From positions 1-64,000 of the forward strand of contig NZ_FPIQ01000001.1 in the NCBI RefSeq assembly GCF_900119085.1: a DNA stretch of 64,000 bases. Direction: 5' to 3'. Both the position numbers and the translations under genes were made by a program. The notes under the pieces were generated by a model, which did no database searches, had not been told where the DNA came from, and saw only the letters and a program-made list of their open reading frames with translations. Below, piece after piece: positions 38,560 to 48,089 of the stretch. Numbering within the stretch: the stretch's first letter is position 1; every line of letters starts with the position of its first letter. Source of the DNA: Nitrosovibrio sp. Nv17 (GTDB taxonomy: Bacteria; Pseudomonadota; Gammaproteobacteria; Burkholderiales; Nitrosomonadaceae).

Positions 38560-39300
38560 CTACAGGTTCACGCTGCGGCCTCCGTCCACCGCGATGATCT
38601 GGCCGGTGACGTAGGGGGCGTCGGCCACGAGAAAGGCCACCGTCCGTGCGATGTCCGCCGGTTCGCCGGTGCGCTTCAGCAGCGTTCTCTCGATGATGTG
38701 CCTGCGTGCATCCTCCTCCTGCCACTCCCCCTCTTCCGGCCACAGGATGGGGCCGGGCGAGACGCCATTCACGCGGATTTCGGGGGCGAGCTCCTGGGCC
38801 AGCGAGCGGGTGAGCGCCGCCAGACCGCCCTTGGCCGCGTTGTAGGCCACGTGCCGTTTCAGCGGCCACTCGGCATGGATGTCGACGATGTTGACGATGC
38901 ACCCGTGCTGCTTCCTCAGCACGGGTGCCGCGGCCTGTGCCAGGAACAGCGGCGCCTTCAAGTTGCTGCCGATGAGTTCGTCCCAGTGACTTTCCGTGAT
39001 CTCTCCCATGGGGGTGGGGAAGAAACTGGAGGCGTTGTTCACCAGGGCGTCGAGCCTGCCGAACCGGTCCAGCACGGCCTCGACCAGGCTCGGCAGCCGC
39101 GCGGTCTCCAGCAGGTCGGCCTGCACCAGCGCCACCGAGCCGGGGCGTGCGGCCTCCAGTCCGGCCTGCAGCGCCTGCGCATCCTGTGCCGAGTTCCGGT
39201 AGTGCACCATCAGGTTCGCGCCGCGCGCGTGCAGGATGCGACAGATGGCGGCGCCCACCCGCCTGGCGCCGCCGGTGACGAGCATGACCTTTCCCCGCAT
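38560..39300 (-). CDS. Pteridine reductase / dihydromonapterin reductase-like SDR
   Basis: A 246-residue NADPH-dependent short-chain dehydrogenase. The cofactor loop is TGGARRVGAAI, the TGxxxRxG arrangement typical of pteridine reductases and FolM, and not the standard SDR glycine motif. Further features are LVNNASSF, the YNAAKGG catalytic Tyr-Lys pair and the PGPILWPE segment. The probable role is reduction of dihydropterins. It starts at ATG 39300 after GGGAGGGA and is divergent from the MidA-type gene. Confidence 0.88.
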   Translation of the reverse strand: MRGKVMLVTGGARRVGAAICRILHARGANLMVHYRNSAQDAQALQAGLEAARPGSVALVQADLLETARLPSLVEAVLDRFGRLDALVNNASSFFPTPMGEITESHWDELIGSNLKAPLFLAQAAAPVLRKQHGCIVNIVDIHAEWPLKRHVAYNAAKGGLAALTRSLAQELAPEIRVNGVSPGPILWPEEGEWQEEDARRHIIERTLLKRTGEPADIARTVAFLVADAPYVTGQIIAVDGGRSVNL

Positions 39301-39376
39301 CGGTATCCCTCCCTGACGTGTCCCTGTACACTTGCGCGACCCATCGTAGTGTCTCACAACCTCGCATCCGCCACCA

Positions 39377-40576
39377 ATGCCGCTGCCCGTTCCCGATGAA
39401 GCCGCCCTGCGGCACAGCCGCGCACTGGAGGATCGCATCGTCGCCGAGATCGCCGATGCGGGCGGCTGGATTTCATTCTCCCGCTACATGGAGCTGGCCC
39501 TGTATGCCCCGGGACTGGGGTATTACAGCGGGGGCGCGGCCAAGTTCGGCGGGGCGGGCGACTTCGTCACCGCACCGGAAATATCGCCGTTGTTCGGCTG
39601 GGCGCTGGCGCGCCAAGCCGCGCAGATACTGGAGTCCCTCCCGAACGGGGGCGACCTCCTGGAATTCGGCGCAGGCACCGGCAGGCTTGCATGCGACCTG
39701 CTCTCCGGACTGGAAGAGCTGGATGCCCTGCCGGGACGCTACTGCATCCTGGAGCTCAGCGGGGAGCTGCGTCAGCGTCAGCGACAGTCGCTGGAGCGGC
39801 TTGCGCCAGCCCTGGCGAGTCGCGTGGAGTGGCTGGACCGCCTGCCCGATGCGTTCGAGGGCCTGATGCTGGCCAACGAAGTGCTGGACGCAATGCCGGT
39901 GCATCGGGTGGTATGGCGAAACGCGGGTCTGTTTGAGCGCGGCGTGGCGGCGGGGGCGCCCGGCAGCGGCGCGTTCGCCTGGAGCGACCGTCTGCTCCAG
40001 GACGGCGCGCTCTTCGAGGCCGCCCGGCAACTCATTCCTTTCGTCGGTCCCGGCGGGCCGGACGAAGCCTCGGACCATGTCAGCGAGATCGGGCTGGCCG
40101 CGCGGGGGTTCGTCGCCAGCGCCGCGCGCGTGCTGCGGCGGGGCGTCCTGCTGCTGATCGACTACGGCTTCGGGCGCAGCGAGTACTATCACCCGCAGCG
40201 TACGCAGGGGACGCTGATGTGCCACTACCGCCATCATGCCCATGACGATCCCTTCCACCTGCCGGGCCTGCAGGACATCACTGCACACGTCGACTTCAGC
40301 GCCGTGACCGACGCCGCGGCAGGGGCCGGACTGGATCTGCTGGGCTACACCACCCAGGCGCACTTCCTTGTCGGCTGCGGCATCGCCGCCAGACTGGCTC
40401 GCACGCCGGTTGAGCGTGCTGCCGAGTACCTGCCTCTGGCGAATCAGCTGCAGACGCTGGTGAGCCCCGCCGAGATGGGCGAGCTGTTCAAGGCCATCGC
40501 CTTCGGCAGGGACGTTTCGGGACCTCTCATCGGCTTCGCCGGGTTCGGCGGCAGTGACAGAAGTCGCCAGCTGTGA
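39377..40576 (+). CDS. MidA/NDUFAF7-family SAM-dependent methyltransferase
   Basis: A 399-residue protein of the DUF185/COG1565 family. The opening SFSRYMELALYAPGLGYYSGGAAKFGGAGDFVTAPEISPLFG is the classic signature, followed by the SAM-binding FGAGTGRLACDLL and the family motif MLANEVLDAMPVHR. In mitochondria the homologue methylates an arginine of complex I; the bacterial substrate is unknown. It is divergent from the pteridine reductase gene. Confidence 0.9.
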   Translation: MPLPVPDEAALRHSRALEDRIVAEIADAGGWISFSRYMELALYAPGLGYYSGGAAKFGGAGDFVTAPEISPLFGWALARQAAQILESLPNGGDLLEFGAGTGRLACDLLSGLEELDALPGRYCILELSGELRQRQRQSLERLAPALASRVEWLDRLPDAFEGLMLANEVLDAMPVHRVVWRNAGLFERGVAAGAPGSGAFAWSDRLLQDGALFEAARQLIPFVGPGGPDEASDHVSEIGLAARGFVASAARVLRRGVLLLIDYGFGRSEYYHPQRTQGTLMCHYRHHAHDDPFHLPGLQDITAHVDFSAVTDAAAGAGLDLLGYTTQAHFLVGCGIAARLARTPVERAAEYLPLANQLQTLVSPAEMGELFKAIAFGRDVSGPLIGFAGFGGSDRSRQL

Positions 40577-40603
40577 AAGGGGCGGCGCCGGCCGCGCGCC
40601 CGG

Positions 40604-41174
40604 TCAGCCGGGGTAGCCTGGATGCCCGCTCAGCGACCAGATCCCCATCAGCACGAACGCGGCGGCCGCCACCCAGCGCACGCGCCGCATGTCGATGCGC
40701 TCGGCAAGCGCGCCGCCGATCCAGACCGCGGGTGCGTTGGCCAGCATCATGCCCAGCGTGGTGCCCAAGACGACCGTCGCCAGGGCATCGTAGCGCGCCG
40801 CCAGCGCGATGGTCGCCAGTTGCGTCTTGTCGCCCATTTCCGCGATGAAGAAGGCGAGCAGCACGGTCACGAACACGCCGGCACCGAAGGTGGGCGGACC
40901 GTCGTCGAGAGTGTCGGGCTTCAACGTCCACAGACCGAATGCGATGAACGACAGTCCCACGACCCAGCCGAGCGTTCGGGGTGGGATCTGACCCGCCAGC
41001 CAGGCACCCACGGTCGCCGCCAGCGCATGGTTCAGCAGCGTGGCGGCGAGTATGCCCGCCATGATGGTGTAGGGACGCTTGAACCGGGCTGCCAGCGCGA
41101 AGGACAGCAGCTGGGTCTTGTCGCCGATTTCGGCGAGCGCGACCAGCAGGGTGGAGGTGAAAAAGGCTTCCAAG
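40604..41174 (-). CDS. TMEM165/Gdt1 (UPF0016) family divalent-cation transporter
   Basis: A membrane protein of about 189 residues with six helices and the two family motifs, AEIGDKTQL near the N-terminus and AEMGDKTQL in the middle, which form the ion site. Bacterial members export manganese in characterised cases; calcium is an alternative cargo. I used TTG 41174 (MEAFFTSTLLVALAEIGDK), which matches the family; an ATG at 41254 would add a non-membrane segment. I looked for a yybP-ykoY manganese riboswitch upstream and saw none. Confidence 0.86.
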
Positions 41175-41390
41175 GCGCGAACCGCAACAGTGGGGCAGGG
41201 TGGCAACACGGCGGGACATTGTAGCGTGATTCCCCTGAGGGATCGTGTCGGCACCTATTTTTGTTTTTGCGGGGGTTAGGGCGTAGACTTTTCGGGTGTG
41301 CTGCGGGTGGACGATGGCGGACCGCGGAGAACCTGTCAAATGGATGGATCGATTCATGCAAACAGATCGGCGCGAGGTTCGTCTCCGGGC

Positions 41391-42815
41391 ATGTTGAGCG
41401 AGCGCTCGGCTGCCGGGCTCGGGTTCCAGTTTTCCGGGAACCCATCGGAGTGCGTTCCGGATTCATCCCGCGATGCCTCCATCGAGTCGCTGATCGCCGA
41501 GGCGAATCGCTGCGTCGCCTGCGGGCTTTGCCTGCCGCATTGCCCGACCTACCGCGTGACCCAGTCCGAGGCGGATTCGCCGCGCGGGCGCATCGCCCTG
41601 ATGAGCGGGGTCGCCGGCGGGCGTATCCCGATGAATGAGCGCTTCATCCTGCACATCGACCGCTGCCTGACCTGCCGCGCCTGCGAGGCGGCATGTCCCA
41701 ACCACGTCGGCTACGGGGGGCTGGTGGATGAAGCTCGCGCCATGATCCGCATGTCCGCGGATGCCGACGGGGAGCGGAGCGCGTCGCGATCGTCCTGGCT
41801 GCGGCGTTGGCTGGAGACCCGGATCCTCGCCCGGCCGGCGCGGCTCGATGCGCTGCGGCCGCTCGTGCGTGTCTACCAGCGCAGTGGCCTGCAGGCGGTC
41901 GTGCGGCGCTCCAGGCTGCTGGGAAAGAGCCGGCTGGCCGTCCTGGAGCGTCAGCTGCCGCGAGTGGATCTCCCCTGCGTGCCGCAGGAAGGGGACGGGA
42001 AGGGCCGCGGCACCGGTACGGCAAGCGGGTGGCAGGCCGTCTATCCCGCCACGGGCCGCGTGCGCGGCGAGGTCGGCCTGTTTCTCGGCTGCATTGCCCG
42101 GCTGGCGGATGCGGCGACGCTCAACGCCACCCTGTTCGTTCTCAACCGGTTGGGCTACACGGTGCACATTCCTCCCGCGCAGGCATGCTGCGGCGCCCTG
42201 CACCGGCACGGCGGGGACAAGCCCACCGCAGCGCGCCTGGCTCGGCAGAACGTGGCAGCTTTCGATGGATTGCCGGGTGTGCGCGCCATCCTCAGCACCG
42301 CGTCGGGCTGCGGCGCGCGACTGGCGGAGTACGGCGTCGCCGATGCGTTCCCGGCGGCGTCGGCATCGAAGCGGCAGGCCGAGAACTTTTCCGCCGGCGT
42401 CATGGACATCGGCGCGTTCCTGGCAGCCCATCCGGTGTGGGACGATGTCCCGCTCGCGCCCCTGCCGCACGGGATCGCCGTGCACGAACCGTGCAGCCTG
42501 CGCAATGTCATGCGCGCCTCGGCGCACGCCTATGCGCTGCTGTCGCGCATCCCCGGCGCGCGCGTCGTGCCGCTGGCGGGCAACGACCAGTGCTGCGGCG
42601 CCGCCGGCACCTATTTCCTGGATCAACCGGAGATGGCGCAGGCGCTGCTGCGTGATAAAATGACCGCGCTGGATGCAAGCGGCGTGCGTTATCTCGCCAC
42701 CTCCAACGTGGGATGCGCCCTGCACATCGCCAGCGGACTGCTCGAACGCGGCTCGGGAATCGAGGTGCTGCACCCCGTGACCCTGCTGGCGCGGCAGATG
42801 GGTATGCCATCGTAA
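41391..42815 (+). CDS. GlcF/LutA-type (Fe-S)-binding oxidoreductase subunit
   Basis: A protein of about 474 residues resembling the iron-sulfur subunit of glycolate oxidase. Two 4Fe-4S motifs ([14 protein letters not shown] and [18 protein letters not shown]) are followed by two cysteine-rich CCG domains with [11 protein letters not shown] and [11 protein letters not shown]. These features fit electron transfer to the quinone pool. The catalytic flavoprotein subunits (GlcD/GlcE) are not nearby. The start is uncertain; the frame is open to ATG 41340 and beyond. coq7 follows after 19 bases. Confidence 0.85.
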   Translation: MLSERSAAGLGFQFSGNPSECVPDSSRDASIESLIAEANRCVACGLCLPHCPTYRVTQSEADSPRGRIALMSGVAGGRIPMNERFILHIDRCLTCRACEAACPNHVGYGGLVDEARAMIRMSADADGERSASRSSWLRRWLETRILARPARLDALRPLVRVYQRSGLQAVVRRSRLLGKSRLAVLERQLPRVDLPCVPQEGDGKGRGTGTASGWQAVYPATGRVRGEVGLFLGCIARLADAATLNATLFVLNRLGYTVHIPPAQACCGALHRHGGDKPTAARLARQNVAAFDGLPGVRAILSTASGCGARLAEYGVADAFPAASASKRQAENFSAGVMDIGAFLAAHPVWDDVPLAPLPHGIAVHEPCSLRNVMRASAHAYALLSRIPGARVVPLAGNDQCCGAAGTYFLDQPEMAQALLRDKMTALDASGVRYLATSNVGCALHIASGLLERGSGIEVLHPVTLLARQMGMPS

Positions 42816-42834
42816 TCGTTTCGGACGGGAAAAG

Positions 42835-43461
42835 GTGCCTGATCTCGACAAGCTCATCATTGGTTTCGATCGCGCGCTGCGCACGCTGCTTTCCCCGGCG
42901 CAGACCCTGCGCCCGGTGCCTGGCGCCGGGTTGCCGGAAGTCGAATTGAGCGAATCGGAGAGAAAGGAGTCCGGCGCGCTGATGCGCGTCAACCACGTGG
43001 GCGAGATTTGCGCGCAGGCGCTGTACCAGGGGCAGGCTCTCGCCGCGCGCGACGCCAGGGTGCAGCAGACGCTGGCGCAGTCGGCGCGGGAGGAAACCGA
43101 GCACCTCGCCTGGACCGAGCGGCGCATCGTGGAACTCAACGGGCGCAAGAGCCTGTTGAATCCCCTGTGGTATGGCGGCTCGTTCGCACTCGGCGTTTTC
43201 GCGGGCACGCTGGGCGACAAGTGGAACCTGGGATTCCTCGCGGAGACCGAGCGCCAGGTGGAGGCGCATCTCGCGGGGCACCTGCAGCGCCTGCCCCACC
43301 ACGACGGCAAGAGCCGCGCCATTGTCGCGCAGATGCAGGTGGACGAAGCCGGGCATGCCGACGTCGCCATTTCCCATGGCGGCGCGGAATTGCCGCTGCC
43401 GGTCAGGCTGGCCATGAAGCTGGGCTCCCGCATCATGACGGGCACCGCCTACTGGGTCTGA
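42835..43461 (+). CDS. coq7: Coq7, 2-polyprenyl-3-methyl-6-methoxybenzoquinone hydroxylase
   Basis: Diiron monooxygenase for the last hydroxylation of ubiquinone synthesis. The 208-residue ferritin-like protein has the ligands in [22 protein letters not shown] and the C-terminal DEAGHAD. It starts at GTG 42835 after GGGAAAAG. The end overlaps the convergent OsmC gene by 13 bases. Its place next to a GlcF-like electron-transfer protein is probably chance. Confidence 0.93.
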   Translation: MPDLDKLIIGFDRALRTLLSPAQTLRPVPGAGLPEVELSESERKESGALMRVNHVGEICAQALYQGQALAARDARVQQTLAQSAREETEHLAWTERRIVELNGRKSLLNPLWYGGSFALGVFAGTLGDKWNLGFLAETERQVEAHLAGHLQRLPHHDGKSRAIVAQMQVDEAGHADVAISHGGAELPLPVRLAMKLGSRIMTGTAYWV

Positions 43462-43886
43462 GAAGTCTCCCCGGCTTCCACGATCTCGAAGTCGTGGGTC
43501 AGTTTCGCCGTCTTTCCCAGCATGATCGAGGCCGAGCAGTATTTTTCCGCGGACAGCCGGATCGCCCGCTCCACCTGCTCGCTTCCGAGCTGCTTTCCCC
43601 TGAGGACGAAGTGGAAGTGGATGCGGGTGAACACCCTGGGCTCCCCGGGCGCCCGTTCCGCCTCGATCTCCACCTCGCAGCCGTGGATGTCCTGGCGGCC
43701 CTTCTTCAGGATAAGGACCACGTCGAATGCCGCGCAGCCGCCGGTTCCCAGCAGCAGCATCTCCATTGGCCGCGGCCCCAGGTTCTGCCCTCCCGCCTCC
43801 GGGGGGCCGTCCATCAGCACTGCGTGGCCGCTGCCGGACTCTCCCAGAAAGCTCATTCCCTCCTTCCACGCCACCCGTGCCTTCAT
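43449..43886 (-). CDS. OsmC/YhfA-family protein
   Basis: A 145-residue protein of the OsmC superfamily, which includes cysteine-based peroxidases. Family features are [23 protein letters not shown], with the conserved Cys in GGCAAFDV, and the later segment [13 protein letters not shown] with the second Cys. It is closer to the YhfA branch, whose role is unsettled. ATG 43886 is preferred; ATG 43916 is possible. It overlaps the 3' end of coq7. Confidence 0.88.
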   Translation of the reverse strand: MKARVAWKEGMSFLGESGSGHAVLMDGPPEAGGQNLGPRPMEMLLLGTGGCAAFDVVLILKKGRQDIHGCEVEIEAERAPGEPRVFTRIHFHFVLRGKQLGSEQVERAIRLSAEKYCSASIMLGKTAKLTHDFEIVEAGETSQTQ

Positions 43887-43927
43887 GCCATGCCCCAGCG
43901 ATGCCAAAACGATCATTTAACCATGAT

Positions 43928-44674
43928 TCACGTGGAAGCGGGAGCGGGAAGCAGGCGGTACCACAGCATCCCGATGACCTCGTGGAAGAACCAGCCGCTT
44001 CTCTGCAGGGCGCCGGCGGCGGGAAGAAAGGTGTGAAGGTCGATCGCACGCCGCGTGGTATAGGCGGTGGCGGCGGGAACGACCTCGAGTCCGGCCAGTT
44101 CGAATTCCCGCGATGCCCTCTGCATGTGCCAGGCGTGGGTGACCAACGCGATGCGGGTAATGCCGTTCGCATCCAGGATGGCCGCGCTGCGATGGGCATT
44201 TTCGCGGGTCGTGCGCGAAGCCTCTTCCACCCAGGCGACCGGGACCTGGAAGTCCTGCTGCAGCGCTGCCCGCATCTGGGCCGCCTCGGAGGAGTCGCCG
44301 CCTCGGGGCGAGCCGCCCGACGCCAGTATCGGCCTGCCGGTGAGCCGATGCAGCCGAGCGGCGTAGCGAACACGCTCCAGGCCGAGCCGGTCGACCGTGC
44401 TTGCTCCGTATTCAGGCGCTTCGAAATAGGTTCCCGCGCCCAGTACCACGATGGCCTGCACGCTATTGAGGCGGGGCGCCGCAGGCGTGGGTTCGAGCTG
44501 GCGCAGCGCCGTATCCGCGAAGAAGGGAGTGGAGAGCAGGCACAGCAGGGCGCCTGCCAGCCAGACCAGCGCGCGGCCGGTCCTCGGGTGGCGCCGCCGC
44601 AGCAGGACGCCCGCCAAGGCCAGCAGAACGAGGTTCAACGGGGGGAGCAGGAGCGCGCCGAGCAGGCTGGTCAC
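43928..44674 (-). CDS. YdcF/ElyC-like DUF218 protein
   Basis: A 248-residue inner-membrane protein with two N-terminal hydrophobic stretches (LLPPLNLVLLALAGVLL and LVWLAGALLCLLSTPF) and a DUF218 domain carrying AIVVLGAGTY, ASGGSPRGGDSSEA and TRENA. ElyC relatives affect envelope and lipid-carrier metabolism; others are SAM-binding proteins of unknown role. The start is GTG at 44674. It lies 41 bases upstream of the OsmC gene and may be co-transcribed with it. Confidence 0.85.
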   Translation of the reverse strand: MTSLLGALLLPPLNLVLLALAGVLLRRRHPRTGRALVWLAGALLCLLSTPFFADTALRQLEPTPAAPRLNSVQAIVVLGAGTYFEAPEYGASTVDRLGLERVRYAARLHRLTGRPILASGGSPRGGDSSEAAQMRAALQQDFQVPVAWVEEASRTTRENAHRSAAILDANGITRIALVTHAWHMQRASREFELAGLEVVPAATAYTTRRAIDLHTFLPAAGALQRSGWFFHEVIGMLWYRLLPAPAST

Positions 44675-45009
44675 GGATCAGTCCATGGTCTGCGGGAAGG
44701 GGAGCGGTCGCCATCCGGAATCGGGCGGTGCCGCGCAAGGTGTGGAATGGCGGCCGGGCCGTTGAGCGTATTCGCGATTTTCCGACGCCCAGTATTATCC
44801 AAAGCCGGCGCAGTGTAAAGTGGCTGGACTTCCGGTGCGGTGCGGTGGAGTATCCTGAAATGAAAAAGTCATACATCGACCTGACCTCGATGTGGGGCGG
44901 GTGGGGAATGTATATTGCCGCATGGCGGAGCACGGCAAGATCGAGGCGGTCAAGGCTCTGAGACCGGAGCTTGCGTAGGCGATAGCCAAAATCTTGACGT
45001 AACTACACA
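44675..45009. other. 335-base region without a supported gene
   Basis: Lower in GC than the neighbours. Only short open frames occur, including a 33-codon frame from ATG 44860 and an 18-codon one from ATG 44922; neither resembles a known protein. It may hold the promoter of the BrnT/BrnA module and debris from its insertion. I see no repeats or inverted ends. Confidence 0.4.
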
Positions 45010-45288
45010 ATGAAACTTGAGTGGGACGCCGACAAAGGGGCGCAAAACCTGAAGAAGCACGGTGTTTCCTTCGAGGATGCCGAGCTTGTTTTTTATGACT
45101 CGGGGCGGATTGACGCCTACGACGGACGCGAGGATTACGAGGAAGATCGTTGGGCCACGATTGGGTTTGCTTATTCGGTTGTCCTTTATGTGATCTACAC
45201 CGTTCGACACGAGGACACCATCCGCCTTATCTCTGCAAGGAAAGCAAATGCCGACGAAACAAAGCAATATCGTGAAGCGAACTCTTGA
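45010..45288 (+). CDS. brnT: BrnT-family toxin
   Basis: Ribonuclease toxin of a type II toxin-antitoxin pair. The 92-residue protein has the BrnT pattern: EWDADKGAQNLKKHGVSFEDAELVF near the start and a C-terminal IRLISARKANADETKQY. BrnT has a RelE-like fold and inhibits translation. It overlaps brnA by 41 bases, with toxin first, as is typical. The AT content is higher than in flanking genes, consistent with horizontal gain. Confidence 0.9.
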   Translation: MKLEWDADKGAQNLKKHGVSFEDAELVFYDSGRIDAYDGREDYEEDRWATIGFAYSVVLYVIYTVRHEDTIRLISARKANADETKQYREANS

Positions 45289-45568
45289 CCTCAAGAAGCC
45301 GCCACTTTTGAGTGCGGAGCAAAAGGCCCGGCTGAATGCTGTGGCTGCGATGCCTGATGAGCAGATCGACTACAGCGACGCGCTTGGCTTGCCTGATGCT
45401 GCATGGATGAAAGCGGCAGCGGAGTTGCCCCACACCAAGCAGCAAATCACGCTGCGCATTGATGCCGAAGTGCTGGAATTTTTCAGGCATACAGGTAAGC
45501 GGTATCAGTCCCGCATCAATGCCGTATTGCGCTCTTACGTCGAGGCGCACAAGGCGCAGGCGAAATGA
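45248..45568 (+). CDS. brnA: BrnA-family antitoxin
   Basis: A 106-residue antitoxin whose C-terminal ribbon-helix-helix domain (QQITLRIDAEVLEFFRHTGKRYQSRINAVLRSYVEAHK) binds DNA and neutralises BrnT. The N-terminal part (DYSDALGLPDAAW) matches the family. BrnA-BrnT complexes usually repress their own promoter. ATG 45248 lies inside brnT. A bidirectional terminator follows about 50 bases later. Confidence 0.9.
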   Translation: MPTKQSNIVKRTLDLKKPPLLSAEQKARLNAVAAMPDEQIDYSDALGLPDAAWMKAAAELPHTKQQITLRIDAEVLEFFRHTGKRYQSRINAVLRSYVEAHKAQAK

Positions 45569-45618
45569 GCGGCGTCGTCGTCCGGCAATGCACGGTGCTG
45601 GAGTCATGTTGAAATGAA

Positions 45619-45644
45619 AAAGCCGGTACGAATGTACCGGCTTT
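45619..45644. terminator. Bidirectional Rho-independent terminator
   Basis: A perfect 11-base-pair stem, AAAGCCGGTAC (45619-45629) and GTACCGGCTTT (45634-45644), has a GAAT loop. On the minus strand the stem is followed by a T run, so it ends the cytochrome c transcript; on the plus strand it can end brnTA. Confidence 0.9.
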
Positions 45645-45662
45645 CGTGTGCTGCCGTCCGAC

Positions 45663-45977
45663 CTACTTGAGGGACAGGATCCAGTTGGCCAGGACCTTGG
45701 CGTTGGCCTCGGTGACGTTGTTCGGCGGCATGGCCGGCATCGGCATCTTCCAGACACCGGCGCTTCCCTTCTTGATCTTTCCTGCCAGATAGGCTTCGGC
45801 ATTGGCGTCGCCGCGGTACTTGGCGGCGATGTTCTTCAGAGCCGGGGCGGCCATGTTCTTGTCGGGGTTGTGGCAGTTCAGGCAGCCACTCTTCTTGGCC
45901 AGCTCGGCATCCGCCTGCGCGCCGCCGGCCAGCAAGAGGGCCGAGGCTGCAAGGACTCCTATCCAGACAGCTTTCAT
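45663..45977 (-). CDS. Small periplasmic class I cytochrome c
   Basis: A 104-residue precursor with a signal peptide ending GGAQA, then the heme site CLNCH and the axial Met in the MPAMPP segment. This is a monoheme c551/c552-type electron carrier of the periplasm. ATG 45977 follows AAAGGAG with good spacing. It lies 25 bases downstream of the DUF255 gene, so the two may share a transcript, and it has a strong terminator after it. Confidence 0.9.
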   Translation of the reverse strand: MKAVWIGVLAASALLLAGGAQADAELAKKSGCLNCHNPDKNMAAPALKNIAAKYRGDANAEAYLAGKIKKGSAGVWKMPMPAMPPNNVTEANAKVLANWILSLK

Positions 45978-46002
45978 ATTTGCTCCTTTATCCGTTGAAT
46001 GA

Positions 46003-48060
46003 TTATGATGATGTATTGTCACGAACCTCGCAGACGCGCAGCAGTTCACGCAGGTCGGCGATTTCCGGCAGGCATCGGGTGCCCAGGCATACCCGGGCGC
46101 CGGCGGTATGCTCCGCCTTGGCCGCCCAGTTCAGACCCGGGAGCGGAACGTTAAGTTCCGGCGGCGGCGCAAATACCAGGGCAAGCGGCGCGCGCGACCG
46201 CAAGGCGCTTTTCCATTCCCGTACGGTCGTTGCCGGACCGTGCAGGAGGACGAGCACGGGGGGCGCGAGCGACTGCTCGACTCCCGCCAGGAAACTGCAG
46301 CACGAGGCGGCGTTGCGGCACGCGTAGGGGTAGAACAGCGCCAGGGCGCGTTCCGCCGCTTCGAGATAGTGGAATCGCCCGGTCAGGTATCCAAGCCGCT
46401 GCAGGGCCTGCGCCGCCATTCCATTCCCGGATGGCATGACGTTGTCGATTCCCGGCTTGGGGCGATGGATCAGCTTTTCGTGGTCGTGGCTGGTGAAGAA
46501 GAATCCGCCCGACTCCCGGTCCTCGAAGTGTTCCAGCAGCGCGTCGGCCAGGGCGATGGCGAATTCCAGGTCGGACGGGCGGAATTGGGCCTGCATCAGC
46601 TCCAGCACGCCGTCGAGCATGAATGCATGGTCATCCAGGTAGCCGTTGAGGTGCGCCCTGCCGTCCTTGAAGGAGGCCAGCAGGCGACCATCTCGCCACA
46701 GCGCGGCGCGCACGAAGTCGGTGGCGCGGGCGGCTGAATGTATCCAGTCGTCGCGTCCGAGAATGCTCCCGGCATGCGCCATGCCCTTGATCGCCAGTCC
46801 GTTCCAGGCGGGAAGAATTTTTTCGTCGCGTCCGGCACGCACCCGCAGCGCGCGTGCCGCGAGAAGCTTCGCCCGTGCGGAGGCGAGCCGCTGCAGGGCA
46901 GCGTCCTCGTCGATGCCGACCGCCCGGGAAACCTCGGCAAGCGGCCGGGCGATCTCCAGATGCCAGTGCCTGCCTTCGAAATTGGGGTCCCGGGTGAGGC
47001 CGTAGCGGGGTGCAAGCACGGCATATTCATCGTGGTCGAGGATCCCGGCGACCTGGTCGCGGTCCCAGACATAGAATCTGCCTTCCTCGTTCTCCGAATC
47101 GGCGTCCAGGCTCGAATAGTAGCCGCCCTCCGGCTGTTCCATCTCCCGCATGATCCATACCGCCGTTTCCTCGGCGGCCTGACTGAACAGCGGCTCGCCG
47201 CTGGCGAGCCAGGCATCGGCATAGAGTGACAGCAGCGGTCCGTTGTCGTACAGCATCTTCTCGAAGTGCGGGATGCTCCAGTGAGCATCGGTGCTGTAGC
47301 GGTAGAAACCACCGCCCAGCTGGTCGCGGAGCCCGCCCTCCGCCATGCGCCGCAGGGTATGGGTTGCCATGTGCAGCGCCTGTGTGTCGCCAGTAGTGAA
47401 GTGGCGGCGCAGGCAGAATTCGAGCTTGGTAGGATGCAGGAATTTCGGGGCTGCGCCGAAGCCGCCGTCGGCGGCGTCAAACTGCTCCTGCAGACCGGCC
47501 AGCGCCAGGTCGAGCGGCCGCTGCGAAAATCCGGCGTACGCCTGTTCCGCGGAGGGCAGAGAATTGGCGAACGCCTGCAGCAGCGAGACGCTTTGCCGCT
47601 CGATCTCATCGCCGCGCTCGTGGTAGGCCTCGGCGACACGCGGCAGCAGGTCGAGGAAGCCGGGCAGCCCCTGGCGCGCGCTCCTGGGGAAGTAGGTGCC
47701 GCCAAAGAAGGGTTTCTGCTCGGGCGTCAGGAACAGCGTCAAGGGCCAGCCGCCGGGGCGCCGGGTGAGCATGTAGAGCGCGGTCTGGTAGATCTGGTCG
47801 AGATCGGGGCGCTCCTCCCGGTCCACCTTGATGTTGACGAAGTGCCGGTTCATCGCCGCGGCGACGTCCGCGTCCTCGAAGCATTCGTGCGCCATGACGT
47901 GGCACCAGTGGCAGGCTGAGTAGCCGATGGACAGCAGGATCGGCTTGTTCTCACTGCGGGCCAGCGCCAGCGCCTCGCTGTCCCAGGGATGCCAGTCCAC
48001 CGGGTTGCCGGCGTGCTGGAGCAGGTAGGGGCTGGTTTCGCCGGAAAGACGGTTGGGCAT
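46003..48060 (-). CDS. DUF255 thioredoxin-domain protein (YyaL/SSP411 family)
   Basis: A 685-residue protein. The N-terminal DUF255 thioredoxin-like domain begins [24 protein letters not shown] and carries the CHWCH motif ([14 protein letters not shown]). The long C-terminal part is an alpha-toroid resembling glycosidase or epimerase folds ([28 protein letters not shown]). The biochemical role is not known. ATG 48060 is the family start; the frame runs open far into ilvD, which is only a shadow. It sits between ilvD and the cytochrome c gene. Confidence 0.9.
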   Translation of the reverse strand: MPNRLSGETSPYLLQHAGNPVDWHPWDSEALALARSENKPILLSIGYSACHWCHVMAHECFEDADVAAAMNRHFVNIKVDREERPDLDQIYQTALYMLTRRPGGWPLTLFLTPEQKPFFGGTYFPRSARQGLPGFLDLLPRVAEAYHERGDEIERQSVSLLQAFANSLPSAEQAYAGFSQRPLDLALAGLQEQFDAADGGFGAAPKFLHPTKLEFCLRRHFTTGDTQALHMATHTLRRMAEGGLRDQLGGGFYRYSTDAHWSIPHFEKMLYDNGPLLSLYADAWLASGEPLFSQAAEETAVWIMREMEQPEGGYYSSLDADSENEEGRFYVWDRDQVAGILDHDEYAVLAPRYGLTRDPNFEGRHWHLEIARPLAEVSRAVGIDEDAALQRLASARAKLLAARALRVRAGRDEKILPAWNGLAIKGMAHAGSILGRDDWIHSAARATDFVRAALWRDGRLLASFKDGRAHLNGYLDDHAFMLDGVLELMQAQFRPSDLEFAIALADALLEHFEDRESGGFFFTSHDHEKLIHRPKPGIDNVMPSGNGMAAQALQRLGYLTGRFHYLEAAERALALFYPYACRNAASCCSFLAGVEQSLAPPVLVLLHGPATTVREWKSALRSRAPLALVFAPPPELNVPLPGLNWAAKAEHTAGARVCLGTRCLPEIADLRELLRVCEVRDNTSS

Positions 48061-48089
48061 GGTCCGTGGCGGAATGGACGGTGTGCGCG

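Noticed and set aside
41175-41290. Possible yybP-ykoY manganese riboswitch before the Gdt1-type gene
   Set aside because: The conserved GGGGAGUA-type core and paired stems were not found. Only a possible TACAAT -10 box is visible.
44922-44978. Short frame MAEHGKIEAVKALRPELA as a possible L7/L12-like remnant
   Set aside because: Only a few residues resemble the KIEAIK motif, the frame stops at once, and no further match follows.
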